A DNA stretch of 64,000 nt from JAHQVI01 sp963749875 (GCA_963749875.1 CAVVOX010000004.1:124001-188000); one strand, 5' to 3'. Shown: positions 35,515-45,403, counted from the stretch's first letter. A program made the numbers and translations. Notes: a model not told the origin generated them from the letters alone.

Positions 35515-36561
35515 ATGCCAGACGGACGGCCGCAATCCCAATCGACGCCGAAATTGATCGAGGTCCTGAAAGGCCAGGCTTTCGAGCGGCCGCCGGTGTG
35601 GCTGATGCGTCAGGCCGGGCGCTACCTGCCGGAATACCGGGCCTTGCGGGCCAAGGCGAACGGCTTTCTGGACATGTGCTACCGGCCTGAAATGGCAGCG
35701 GAAATCACGCTCCAACCGATCCGCCGGTTCGATTTCGACGCCGCAATTCTGTTTGCAGATATCTTGATCGTTCCCGATGCGCTCGGCCAGAAAGTCGCGT
35801 TCGAACAAGGGGCTGGCCCCCAGCTCGATGCGATGGAACCGCAGGCGCTTCTCGCTCATCTCCGCCCTGAGGCGGCATCGGAAAAATTCGGGTCGATTTG
35901 CGAGACGGTCAAGCGCGTGAGGGCGGAGCTGTCGCCGGAAAAGGCGCTGATCGGCTTTTGCGGCGCGCCGTGGACGGTCGCGACCTACATGATCGCCGGG
36001 CACGGCACCCCGGATCAGGCGCCGGCCCGGCTTGCCGCCTATCGCGACCCGGACCATTTCGGCCAGTTGCTCGACCTGTTGGCCGATGTGTCCGTGACCT
36101 ATCTGAGCGGCCAGATCGCGGCGGGCGCGCAGGCCGTGCAGATCTTCGACAGCTGGGCCGGCGTCCTGCCGGATGAGGAATTTCGCCGCTGGGTCATCGC
36201 CCCGACGCTGCGGATGGTCAAGCAGCTCAGGGCCGCGCATCCTGAGGTTCCGATCATCGGTTTCCCGCGCGGCTCCGGCGCCTTGTCGGAGCTGTTCGTC
36301 ACCGAAACCGGCGTTGACGGTCTCGGCTGCGACACGGCCATGCCGCTTGCCCAGATGCGGGCGCTCGGCCGGCACGCCGCGGTGCAGGGGAATCTCGATC
36401 CGCTGCTGCTTGTGGCCGGAGGGCCCTTGCTCTCCACCCGAATCGGCGACATCATCGGCGCACTTTCGGGGGTTCCGCATATTTTCAATCTCGGCCACGG
36501 GATCTTGCAGACGACGCCGATCGAACATGTCGAGCGGCTCGTTGCGGCGGTCCGGGCTTAA
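35515..36561 (+). CDS. hemE: Uroporphyrinogen decarboxylase
   Basis: A 348-residue enzyme that decarboxylates uroporphyrinogen III to coproporphyrinogen III in haem synthesis. PPVWLMRQAGRYLPEYR is the N-terminal signature, GFCGAPWTVATYMI and LGHGILQTTPIEHVERLV the later ones. An in-frame TTG at 35500 exists, but ATG at 35515 is preferred. Its left neighbour is the putative origin; hemJ follows 17 bases on. Confidence 0.96.
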   Translation: MPDGRPQSQSTPKLIEVLKGQAFERPPVWLMRQAGRYLPEYRALRAKANGFLDMCYRPEMAAEITLQPIRRFDFDAAILFADILIVPDALGQKVAFEQGAGPQLDAMEPQALLAHLRPEAASEKFGSICETVKRVRAELSPEKALIGFCGAPWTVATYMIAGHGTPDQAPARLAAYRDPDHFGQLLDLLADVSVTYLSGQIAAGAQAVQIFDSWAGVLPDEEFRRWVIAPTLRMVKQLRAAHPEVPIIGFPRGSGALSELFVTETGVDGLGCDTAMPLAQMRALGRHAAVQGNLDPLLLVAGGPLLSTRIGDIIGALSGVPHIFNLGHGILQTTPIEHVERLVAAVRA

Positions 36562-36578
36562 GGGGAGGCAAGGGCGAG

Positions 36579-37010
36579 GTGGAATGGTATCTCATCATCA
36601 AGGCGCTGCACATCATCGCAATGGTTGCCTGGATGGCGGGGATGTTTTACTTGCCGCGCCTTTACGTCTACCACGCCGAAACCCAGCCCGGCTCGGAAAC
36701 CTCCGAGACTTTCAAGGTGATGGAGCACCGGCTTTTGCGGATCATCATCAACCCGGCGATGATCGCGACTTGGGTGCTCGGCCTCGTTCTGATGTTCGGT
36801 TTTATCGACTGGCGCAGCGCCGGCTGGCTTCACGCGAAATTAGCGCTTGTAATTCTCCTGACCATATTCCACATACTGCTCGCCAGATGGCGCAAAGATT
36901 TCGCCGCCGATCGCAATATGCGCAGTTCGCGCTTCTACCGAATTGCGAATGAAATACCGACTTTATTGTTGATATTCATTGTGTTTTTGGCTGTCCTTAA
37001 GCCATTCTAG
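36579..37010 (+). CDS. hemJ: Protoporphyrinogen oxidase HemJ
   Basis: A 143-residue membrane protein with four helices (KALHIIAMVAWMAGMFYLPRL, IINPAMIATWVLGLVLMFG, KLALVILLTIFHILLARWRK, and a C-terminal helix). HemJ is the oxygen-linked protoporphyrinogen oxidase of bacteria lacking HemY/HemG. The H in ALHIIAMVAW and in AKLALVILLTIFH are family positions. It starts with GTG at 36579, with AGGGGAGG upstream. Together with hemE it covers late haem synthesis. Confidence 0.9.
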   Translation: MEWYLIIKALHIIAMVAWMAGMFYLPRLYVYHAETQPGSETSETFKVMEHRLLRIIINPAMIATWVLGLVLMFGFIDWRSAGWLHAKLALVILLTIFHILLARWRKDFAADRNMRSSRFYRIANEIPTLLLIFIVFLAVLKPF

Positions 37011-37270
37011 CAACCGGCATCAAAAAGTCGAAAACAACCGGCTTCCGCTGCCTCTAATTGTTTGGTATAGTCCGAGTCGTAATCTTCATTGGCCGAAAGA
37101 CCTGATCTCCTTCAGTCCGTATGAGACTTGCGATGCTGGCAGCGCATTGCCGCGTGGCTCGTTGCTCAGACCGGAAACGGCACTTCGAATGCCCTCCATA
37201 ACCTTATCCGCGCGGCCCTTCAGGCGCGCCTCTCCATCATGTTCAGCATGAAAGTTCGGAGTTCCCCCGA

Positions 37271-38536
37271 ATGCAGGAAATGAAACTTCAAGAGCTAAAA
37301 ATAAAATCGCCCACCGAACTGCTCAGCTTCGCCGAAGGCGTCGAGGTTGAGAATGCCAGCACCATGCGCAAGCAGGAGCTGATGTTCGCGATCCTGAAGC
37401 AGCTGGCTTCAAACGATGTCGATATTACCGGCATCGGCGTCGTCGAGGTCTTGCAGGATGGTTTCGGCTTCCTGCGCTCGCCCGACGCGAATTATCTCCC
37501 CGGGCCCGACGACATCTATGTGAGCCCCAGCCAGATCCGCCGCTTCGGCCTGCGCACCGGCGACACCGTCGAGGGCCAGATCCGCTCCCCGAAAGACGGC
37601 GAGCGCTATTTCGCGCTTCTCAAAGTCAACAAGATCAATTTCGATGAACCCGACGCGATGCGCCACAAGGTGCATTTCGACAATCTCACCCCGCTCTACC
37701 CGGATGAGTGGATGCGGATGGAGATCGACAATCCCGAGAGGAAGGATTTGAGCGGCCGGGTCATCGACATCGTCTCCCCGCTCGGCAAGGGTCAGCGCGG
37801 ACTGATCGTGGCGCCGCCGCGCACCGGCAAGACGATGATCCTCCAGAATATCGCCCATTCCATCACCACCAACCATCCGGAATGCTACCTCATCGTGCTG
37901 CTGATCGACGAGCGTCCGGAAGAAGTGACCGACATGCAGCGTTCGGTGAACGGCGAGGTGATTTCGTCCACCTTCGACGAACCGGCCGCGCGCCATGTTC
38001 AGGTGGCGGAGATGGTCATCGAGAAAGCCAAGCGTCTTGTCGAGCATAAGAAGGATGTCGTGATCCTGCTCAACTCCATTACGCGCCTTGGCCGTGCCTA
38101 TAATACGGTCGTGCCGTCTTCGGGTAAGGTTCTCACCGGTGGTGTTGACGCCAATGCGCTGCAGCGTCCGAAACGCTTCTTCGGCGCCGCTCGTAATATC
38201 GAGGAAGGCGGTTCGCTGTCGATCATAGCAACGGCCCTGATCGACACCGGCAGCCGCATGGACGAAGTGATCTTCGAAGAATTCAAGGGTACGGGTAACT
38301 CTGAACTTATCCTTGACCGTAAGGTCGCCGACAAGCGCATCTTCCCGGCCATCGACATTTCGCGCTCCGGTACGCGCAAGGAAGAGCTTCTGGTCGAGCC
38401 GGCGCAGCTCAAGAAGATGTTCGTCCTGCGCCGCATCCTCAACCCGATGGGAACGATGGACGCCATCGAGTTCCTGCTCGATAAGCTGAGGCAGACCAAG
38501 AACAATGATGAGTTCTTCGATTCGATGAACACGTAG
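37271..38536 (+). CDS. rho: Transcription terminator Rho
   Basis: A 421-residue hexameric RNA helicase that ends transcription at Rho-dependent sites. The N-terminal RNA-binding cold-shock-like domain (about 50-125: GFGFLRSPDANYLPGPDDIYVSP) precedes the ATPase domain with Walker A PPRTGKTMILQ (about 178), Walker B DVVILLNSITRL and the R-loop region. Length is as usual. In most relatives mnmE follows; here a 200-base gap and a minus-strand accessory gene follow. Confidence 0.97.
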   Translation: MQEMKLQELKIKSPTELLSFAEGVEVENASTMRKQELMFAILKQLASNDVDITGIGVVEVLQDGFGFLRSPDANYLPGPDDIYVSPSQIRRFGLRTGDTVEGQIRSPKDGERYFALLKVNKINFDEPDAMRHKVHFDNLTPLYPDEWMRMEIDNPERKDLSGRVIDIVSPLGKGQRGLIVAPPRTGKTMILQNIAHSITTNHPECYLIVLLIDERPEEVTDMQRSVNGEVISSTFDEPAARHVQVAEMVIEKAKRLVEHKKDVVILLNSITRLGRAYNTVVPSSGKVLTGGVDANALQRPKRFFGAARNIEEGGSLSIIATALIDTGSRMDEVIFEEFKGTGNSELILDRKVADKRIFPAIDISRSGTRKEELLVEPAQLKKMFVLRRILNPMGTMDAIEFLLDKLRQTKNNDEFFDSMNT

Positions 38537-38737
38537 AGGCCGCCGCGCGTCAGCCCGCCATCAGCCTTAAGGCACGGTGCGCGGACCGCGGTCGCTGCCG
38601 GTCGCGTTCGGGTGAGCGGCCCTGGTGGTTCGACTGAAACATTTGCACGCCTTAGCGGCGCCCACTTTTCGGGTCAGCCCGGTGCCAAAACTGACAGCTG
38701 GAGTGGCGCTTCCGATTCCGATTAAGAATCCGCCGCT

Positions 38738-39136
38738 CTAGCCAGCCCCGCCGCTGCCCGGCTCGTCGTCCTGCTTCGCCTCGCGGATGGCGTCGATGAT
38801 CTCGCGGGCCTTGACCGTGGCGATGTCGAACTTGTGCTTCGCCCCGATGCGGATCACGCCCGCGGTCTTGCCGAGCGTGGCGCGCATTTCGCTCAGCATG
38901 GTTTCGGTGCGCTCGATCAGCTTGAGGCGTTCATTTAACTGAATCAGAGCGACAATCGCGCCTGGGATGGCGATGAGCACGGCGACCCAGTTCGGATCGA
39001 TGCCCTTGCGCACGCCCTCCAGTTCCACGATCTCCGTCTTCGCCTTCACGTCGAACTCGCGCTCGAAAAACGCTGCCGCCACGCCCAGCGCCTCCTCCGC
39101 TTGCGGCCCTTCCGCCTGGATCACCACTTCGACCAT
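38738..39136 (-). CDS. Small single-span membrane protein, possible partner of the CHAT gene
   Basis: A 132-residue protein I do not recognise. The N-terminal 45 residues are an alpha/beta-type segment; one hydrophobic helix spans about residues 49-67 (NWVAVLIAIPGAIVALIQL) just after GIDP; the C-terminal part is a charged helix-rich region. It follows the CHAT-STAND-TPR gene on the same strand, with a 236-base gap containing repeat C copy 1. Small one-helix proteins with this layout occur beside caspase/CHAT conflict systems (for example the EACC1 group), so it may be a substrate, membrane effector or adaptor. That is inference; no family match is claimed. Confidence 0.6.
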   Translation of the reverse strand: MVEVVIQAEGPQAEEALGVAAAFFEREFDVKAKTEIVELEGVRKGIDPNWVAVLIAIPGAIVALIQLNERLKLIERTETMLSEMRATLGKTAGVIRIGAKHKFDIATVKAREIIDAIREAKQDDEPGSGGAG

Positions 39137-39159
39137 GCTGCCTCCTCATCGGATAATTT

Positions 39160-39362
39160 GACGGAACCATCCAGAATGTTTGTTCCTCGCGCCGGCCTTG
39201 CCTGCCCCGCACTTGATGCGGGGATCCGGCGCCCAATTCTCCATCAGTCACGCATTGACCTTGCGGATAGGCCAATAGTCCCCGGATCTCCGCTTCGCTC
39301 CGCCTGTCCCGGCCTTGAGCCGGGATCCGGGGCGACGTCGGTTTCCACCAAACATGATCCCG
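39160..39362 (+). repeat. Intergenic repeat family C, copy 1
   Basis: Contains GAACC-TCC-GAATG, CGCGCCGGCCTTGC, GGGATCCGGCGCCCAATTCT, CACGCATTGACCTTGCGGATAGGCCA and CCCCGGATCTCCGCTT. Copies lie at 51850-52038 and, inverted and partial, at 56806-56930. It separates the CHAT gene from the small membrane protein gene. Confidence 0.78.
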
Positions 39363-39372
39363 CATGAGTCCC

Positions 39373-42300
39373 TCATGCGGCGCTGTCGATCTGTTGCAAC
39401 ATCTCGTCGAGTTGCGCGGCAATCTGGTGCTGTTCCAGCTTCATGAACCCATCGCGCGCCTGGGTCAGCAGCGGTTTCGCCTCATTCTTCCCGCCGACGG
39501 AAAGGAGCAGCGTCCCCAGATCCATGGCGGCGGCGCAGATTGAGTCCAACCGTCCATAGTTCATCGCCAGCTTATGGGCCTGAACCAGGTCATTCAAAAC
39601 GCGTTCGAAACTCTCCTGATCCTCGATGCCTTGCTGGCGGCGGATGCGAGAGGCCGTCACAAGACATGGCAATCAGACCATCGACATCTTGCAGCTGCTC
39701 CGCAATCGGGCGGCGCTCTTCTTCATGGATTCGCAAGGCCTCGTCGAGCTCGCCGCGTCGATAAAGAATATCGGCGATTTTGCCCATGGTAACGGCACGG
39801 GAATGGACATCTCCGAGGCGGTCATAGACCGGCAGTTCCTCCTCCCGGCGGATACGCAAGGCCTCGTCGAGCTCGCCGCGGCTTTCAAGAATATCGGCGA
39901 TTTTGCCCATGGTGACGGCGCTGGAGCGGACATCTCCGAGGCGGTCATAGACCGGCAGTTCCTCCTCACGGCGGATGCGCAAGGCCTCGTCCAGCTCGCC
40001 GCGTCGATAAAGAATATCGGCGATTTTGCCCATGGTGACGGCGCTGGAGCGGACATCTCCGAGGCGGTCATAGACCGGCAGTTCCTCCTCCCGGCGGATA
40101 CGCAAGGCCTCGTCGAGCTCGCCGCGTCGATAAAGAATATCGGCGATATCGCCCATGGTGACGGCGCTGGAGCGGACATCTCCGAGGCGGTCATAGACGG
40201 GCAGTTCCTCCTCACGGCGGATGCGCAAGGCCTCGTCCAGCTCGCCGCGTCGATAAAGAATATCGGCGATTTTGCCCATGGTGAAGGCGCGCTCGCGGAC
40301 ATCACCGAGGGAGCGGAAGGCAGCCTCAGCACGCCTCAGGAGCCGTTCGGCGTCATCGAGCTCTCCTTTAGTGATCAAACGCTCAGCTTGGTGAGTCAAC
40401 AGCATCGCCTGACTGCGTTCATCGACGCCTTCGAGCTCCCCGATCAGGGCCAGCCACTCATCCTGAAGCGTGGATTCGCCAAGGCGCGCGGCCAGTTCAA
40501 TGCCGAGGCGCAACAGCGCGGCATCGGGCTGGACGCCCGCCTCGATCAGAGCCTTGAGCGCAGGTTCGGTTGCGCGGAAGGCGGCTTTTGGATCGTGCAT
40601 GCGGTCAAAGAGCCAGCGCCCGCCATAGCGCGCCGCCCTGGCCCGTGCCTCGATATCTCCGGCCAGTTCGGCAAGGCGATACGCCTCCAGCGAACGGACG
40701 TCAAAAGGCAGATCGCCATCCTCATCCGTCCACGCCGCCAGGAGGGGCGGCAGCGCCGCCTTGGCCAGCGTCCGGCGCTCGTCTTCGGAGAGCGCCTCGA
40801 AATGCGGCCGCGCCAGGGCGTTTGCGAGACCTTCGCTCTCGCCGTCCTTCCGCCAGGGCTCGAAGCGGTCAAGCAGCCCGAGGCCATAGAGACGCGCAAG
40901 CGCTTTCTCCGCCGCCTCATGCGCGAGGCACGCCGCCGCCGCGCGCAAGGCGCTTTCGGGCACGGGCAGGTCGAACAGGGTCAAGGCGCGGAAGGCTTCC
41001 CGCTCATCCTTGCTCAGAGCCTGCTCATAGGATTGGAAAGCGAGGCGCTCGAAAATGTCGGAGAGGTCTTCTCCCTCGGGCGCCGCGCCGCTGGCAAGAT
41101 AGGCTTCCAGCTTGTCGAGCGCCGCCCTGGCCGCCTCCGGCTCGGTCAGCGCCATGCGCGTCAGCCGCTCCTGGATCAGCGGGTTGCCGTGCGGCAGCTC
41201 GCGGCAGCGGGCGAGGAGCTTGCGCTGCTTTTCGGCGTCATCCTTTGTCTGGGCCGGGACGGCCGGCTCGTTGCGGGCCGCCGCGCTTTGCTGTTTGGTG
41301 CGCTCCAGCTCATCGAATCGAGGCAGTTGCACGCGGGCAAGCCGCTCGGCAAGATCGAGGCCGGTCGTGCTGCTCGGCAGGGCGAAGTCGTAACGGCTGG
41401 TGAGGACCAGGCGCGATTCCGTGCCGGCCTCGGCAAAGGCCTCCAGCACGGCGGCAAGCATGGGCCTATGCGAGTCCTTGACCGTAGCCGTCGCGCCGTC
41501 GCCGCCGGCGGGTTTGACCAGAATTTGTTCCAGATCGTCGATGATCAGAAGCAGGGGCTGGCGGACGATCTCGCCATTGGCATTGACCTCATAGCTGGCG
41601 CAAGGGCCGGTCAGGATCCGGATCAGCGCATCTTTCAGATTAGCCGGGTTTTTTTTGATGAGCGGCAGCCATTCATCACGAAGCGTCACCCGCTGCGCGC
41701 CGGTCACCGCTTGGAGCGCGGCGTCGAACACCCGCTCGGCGTCATAGAAGCCGAACACCAGCGCCGTCTTATGCCGGGGCAGGCGGTCGGCGGCGCGCGC
41801 GGCGAGGCTCGACTTGCCATGACCGCCGAAACCGTGGATCAGCACGCCGCCCCTGGTCCTGTCGCGGAAGGCGCGGAATATGTCCTGCAATTTCCGCCGC
41901 CGTCCGACAAAGGCCGCCGGTCCGGCGACGGGGACCTTCTTGTTCTCCTTGTCGAGGAAGACCTGATAGGCGCGGCCGCGATGGCTCGGGACGCGTCTTG
42001 CCGTTTGCGACGCAGAGCGGGCCGCCGCCTTGCGGGCTGACATAGAGCCGCGCCATGTGCCAGTGCTCGCCTTGCTTCGGATCGGTCCGCCAGGTGCGAA
42101 TGAGACGCCGGCGGGCGCGTCCGGCGGCGAGGGCGGGCCGTTCATGGCGGGCGAGCTCCGCATAGACCTCGCGGGCGAAATGGCTCGCGTCCGTGTCATA
42201 GACCGAGCCATCCCAGCCCAGCACGGCCGGAACGCCCGCGCGCATCAGCGAGATGGCGAGCGGCTTGCTTTGACCCTCCTGCTCCGCCGTCCGGCAGGCG

Positions 42301-43058
42301 GAGAGGAACAGGAGACCGGGCTTTTCCTCGCCAAACGCGGCAGCCAATGCCGGCGCGGTCGTCGGCGCCAGATTGCCCTCCTCATCCTCGAGAGCGAGAT
42401 AAGGGCCGTCCGGCCCGATATTGCCGTGGCCGGTAATCTGCACGATTTCGAAAGGGCCTTCCTCCGCCAGCCGGTCGCGCAGGAAGGTCGCGCAGCCGCT
42501 TTCCTCCACCGTCAGCAGCAGCGGCAGATTGTCCGTCGCCTGGAGAATGCCCGCCTCTTCCGCCTCATAATTCAGCTCCGGCTTAACATTGCGCGGCGCG
42601 GCGGCCATGAACATCGCGGCAAGGTCTTTGTGTTTCGCCGGGCGGGGCTCTTGCGCGCCGCCCAGGCGGCGCTGCGGGCAGAAGGGACGCAGTTCGTCCT
42701 CCGCGAGGAACACGCCCTCCCTCGCGAGCAGCTCCCAGGGCACGTTGAGAAAATCGCGCGCGTCCTGGTCCGGTTCCTCATCCGTCACGATGTCGAGGCA
42801 GACCTCGCCGCTGCCTTTAAGCAGCTTGCCGCCCCATCCATGACCGTCCGCGTCCAGCCAGGCGAAAATCTCCTGCCCGATCTTGAGCAGCTCGACGTCA
42901 TTTCTGGCGGCGGCGGCGCGATCGTAACGCCCGGCCCAATCCTTGAAATGCGCGGCGTCTTCGTCGGTCAGCGCGCGGCGCTGTCGCGGTTGATCTGTCT
43001 GATCGAATAGCAGCCCTCGGCCGTCAAGGCGCAATATAGAAACCGTAGCAACCGCCAT
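39373..43058 (-). CDS. CHAT protease - STAND NTPase - TPR protein (two apparent frameshifts)
   Basis: Joined across two single-base frame breaks (near 41985-42005 and 39655-39690), the gene encodes about 1,227 residues. Residues about 1-330 form a CHAT (caspase-like) protease with dyad His211 (QITGHGNIG) and Cys255 (LLFLSACRT). Residues about 370-700 are a STAND/NACHT-like NTPase: FVGRRRKLQDIF, Walker A IHGFGGHGKSS (about 405-416), Walker B LLLIIDDLEQIL, and a ELPHGNPLIQERL box. From about 860 to the end are TPR repeats, five nearly identical. Such effector-switch-sensor proteins act in bacterial conflict or cell death. Separate frames: 41769-43058 (CHAT), 39590 upward (NTPase-TPR), 39373-39672 (last TPRs). 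Confidence 0.85.
39723..40310 (-). repeat. Five 120-bp TPR-coding tandem repeats
   Basis: Five consecutive 40-codon units (starts near 39829, 39949, 40069, 40189 with a degenerate fifth at each edge) encode MGKIADILYRRGELDEALRI plus REEELPVYDRLGDVRSSAVT. Variation between units is only a few bases, and one unit has ESRG in place of YRRG. Identity at synonymous sites indicates recent duplication or gene conversion. Confidence 0.9.
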
Positions 43059-43101
43059 AACTTAATCCGATAAAAACACACGAGAATGGAACATCTTTCA
43101 T

Positions 43102-43130
43102 GTATTAGGGAAATACACGCGATAAATCAA
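43102..43130 (-). promoter_or_regulatory. Candidate sigma-70 promoter of the CHAT gene
   Basis: On the minus strand, TTGATT (-35, 43125-43130) and TAATAC (-10, 43102-43107) are separated by 17 bases, ending about 44 bases before the CHAT start codon. The surrounding DNA is A+T rich compared with the flanking genes. Confidence 0.5.
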
Positions 43131-43170
43131 TGACGGCTCGTGCCTATGCCGGCCTGCGGGGCGACGGCAG

Positions 43171-44017
43171 CTATTGCCGCCCCTCCCGCTCGCGGTTGAT
43201 CGGGTAGCCGCTGGCCGGGCCGCGTACCGGCTGGATCAGCATTCTGTCCAGCCACAGATCGCGCCGTGTACGGAATTGCTCGATGCCGATGGTCATGCCT
43301 TCATGGCCTTCCTTCGGCTGCGGCCGGTAGGTCCCCAGGAGCCGGTCCCACCAGGGCAGATTGAAGCCGAAATTGCTGTTCGTCTCATGCGGATGGATCG
43401 AATGGTGCACGCGGTGCATGTCCGGCGTCACGACGATCCAGCGCAGCACCCGGTCGACGCCGGCGGGAAGGCGGATATTGCTGTGGTTGAACATGGAGGT
43501 TGCGTTCAGCAGCACCTCGAAGACGAGAACGGCGACGGCCGGCGGCCCGAGCGCGGCGACGACGGCGAGCTTGATGCCCATGGAAAGCGCGATCTCGATC
43601 GGGTGAAAGCGAAGGCCGGTCGAGACGTCGAACTCCAGATCGGCGTGATGCATCCGGTGCAGCCGCCACAGCGCCGGAACGGCGTGGAACATGACATGCT
43701 GAAGGTAGATCGCGAGGTCGAGCGCCAGGATCGAGACGACGAAGGCGAGCCAGCCCGGCGTCTTCAGACGCGTTGAACAATCCCCAGCCGTGCTCCTCCG
43801 CCATGAGCGCCAGCCCCACGGCGAGGATGGGAAAGGCGAGGCGCACCACCAGTGTGTCGATGACGACGATGCCGATATTGTTGGTCCAGCGGATGAGGCG
43901 GGGGATCTCGCGCCGCCGGCGCGGAGCCGCGACCTCCCAGACGGCCATGGCGAGGAGCAGGCCGAGAAAGAAAGCGATCCGGATCACCGGCTCGTTGGTG
44001 AGCAAAAGCGTGGTCAT
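43171..44017 (-). CDS. Sterol desaturase / fatty-acid hydroxylase family protein (frameshifted)
   Basis: Joined over one base near 43755-43785, the gene gives about 281 residues. Membrane helices are followed by the di-iron histidine motifs HVMFH, HRMHH, NHSNI and HRVHHSIHPHE. These belong to integral-membrane oxygenases of sterols, carotenoids and lipids; the lipid substrate is unknown. The first frame (43385-44017) and second (43171-43692) are parts of the same gene. As with leuS, the break could be a base-call error. Confidence 0.82.
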
Positions 44018-44179
44018 GAAGCCTTGTCAGAAAGTGGTGCCTAAAGCGCGACTTTATCCATTGGATGAGATCATAGCATCTCCTTGCCCATCACGCCTGA
44101 TCCTCCCACCTTTCGTGTATGGGATAAGTGCGCACCGGGTGTGTGAAGGCGGCCCGCACAATCAGGATGGAGGATCGGC

Positions 44180-45004
44180 ATGAAAGACCTGAGCGGCAAG
44201 ACCGTGCTCATCACCGGCTCGACGGATGGCGTCGGCCGGGTCGTCGCCACGCGCCTCGGGGAAGCCGGCGCGCGCGTCCTGGTCCATGGCCGCAACCGGC
44301 AGCGCGGCGAGGAGGTCGTCAGGGAAATCGAGCGGGCGGGCGGCGCCGCGGAATTTCTGCAGGCCGATCTCTCATCGCTCGCGGATGTCCGCAGTCTCGC
44401 CAAACAGGTCCGGCAGAAGACCGACCGGCTCGACCTTCTGATCAACAATGCCGGCATCGGCACGAGCGGCGAGGACGCCGGCCGGCAGGAGAGCGCCGAC
44501 GGCCACGAGCTGCGCTTCGCCGTCAACTATCTCTCCGGCTTTCTGCTGACCCATCTGCTGCTGCCGCTGCTCAAGGACAGTGTCCCGGCACGCATCGTCA
44601 ATGTGGCCTCCGCCGGCCAGCAGGCGATCGATTTCGACGATGTCATGCTGACGCATGCCTATAGCGGCTGGCGCGCCTATCGCCAGAGCAAGCTCGCGCA
44701 GATCATGTTCACCATCGATCTCGCCGAGGCGCTGCGCGGGTCGGGCGTCATCGTTAACACGCTGCATCCGGCCACCTTTATGGACACGAGCATGGTCCGC
44801 CAGTCCGGCATCGCGCCGCGGAGCAGCGTCGAGGAAGGGGCGGACGCCATTCTCAATCTCGCGGTCGGCGACGCCGTCGAGGGGCGGAGCGGGCTCTATT
44901 TCAGCGGCCTCCGCGAAGCCCGCGCCGACGCGCAGGCCTACGACGCGGACGCCCGCCGGCGGCTGAGGGCGTTGAGCCTGGAGCTGACGGGGCTTGCGGC
45001 CTAG
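44180..45004 (+). CDS. Short-chain dehydrogenase/reductase
   Basis: A 274-residue SDR. The Rossmann start is KTVLITGSTDGVGRVVATRL (TGxxxGxG), then LINNAGIG (NNAG), and the catalytic Ser-Tyr-Lys set NVASAGQ...AYRQSKLAQ. It resembles WW-domain oxidoreductase/retinol-dehydrogenase-like SDRs, whose substrates vary. Its last codons directly precede the PQQ-dehydrogenase remnant. Confidence 0.88.
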   Translation: MKDLSGKTVLITGSTDGVGRVVATRLGEAGARVLVHGRNRQRGEEVVREIERAGGAAEFLQADLSSLADVRSLAKQVRQKTDRLDLLINNAGIGTSGEDAGRQESADGHELRFAVNYLSGFLLTHLLLPLLKDSVPARIVNVASAGQQAIDFDDVMLTHAYSGWRAYRQSKLAQIMFTIDLAEALRGSGVIVNTLHPATFMDTSMVRQSGIAPRSSVEEGADAILNLAVGDAVEGRSGLYFSGLREARADAQAYDADARRRLRALSLELTGLAA

Positions 45005-45060
45005 AGAGCAAGGCGCATTCCTCCATCCCGTGCCATTGCGAGGAGGCAGAGCCGACCACC

Positions 45061-45393
45061 GTTCCAGACGCGATCCAGTCCGGCACCTTCACGGCGATCG
45101 ACGTCGATACCGGCAAGATCGGCTGGCAATACAAATCGCCTCAGCCAATGATGGGCGGTGCGCTCGCAACGGCGGGCAATCTGGTCTTCACAGGCGAGGG
45201 CAATGGCTGGTTCGATGCGTTCAACGCCAAAACCGGCAAGAAGCTGTGGCGCTTCAATCTCGGCGCAGGCGTCAATGCGCCGCCGATCAGCTATGAGGTC
45301 GACGGGCAGCAATATATCGCGGTGGCCGCTGGCGGCAATTTCCAGCTCGACTATCCCCGCGGTGACGCAATCGCGATCTTCAAGCTGGGCTAG
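45061..45393 (+). pseudogene. C-terminal remnant of a PQQ-dependent alcohol dehydrogenase
   Basis: The frame encodes about 110 residues matching the end of a quinoprotein methanol/ethanol dehydrogenase: FTAIDVDTGKIGWQYKSPQP, MMGGALATAGNLVFTGEG, NAPPISYEVDGQQYIAVAAG and DAIAIFKLG before TAG. About 500 upstream residues (propeller and active site) are missing. It ends 56 bases after SDR, and no PQQ synthesis or cytochrome partner is present. Confidence 0.82.
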
Positions 45394-45403
45394 TCAGTAA
45401 AGA

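Noticed and set aside
35317..36528. 403-codon open frame antisense to hemE
   Set aside because: hemE is certain on the opposite strand and this frame also covers the origin gap.
39723..40310. CRISPR-like regular repeats
   Set aside because: The 120-bp period has no short repeat plus variable spacer pattern and is in frame with TPR coding.
39626..42040. 804-codon open frame antisense to the CHAT/NTPase gene
   Set aside because: It is the reverse reading of the tandem TPR units and NTPase region, with no recognisable domain.
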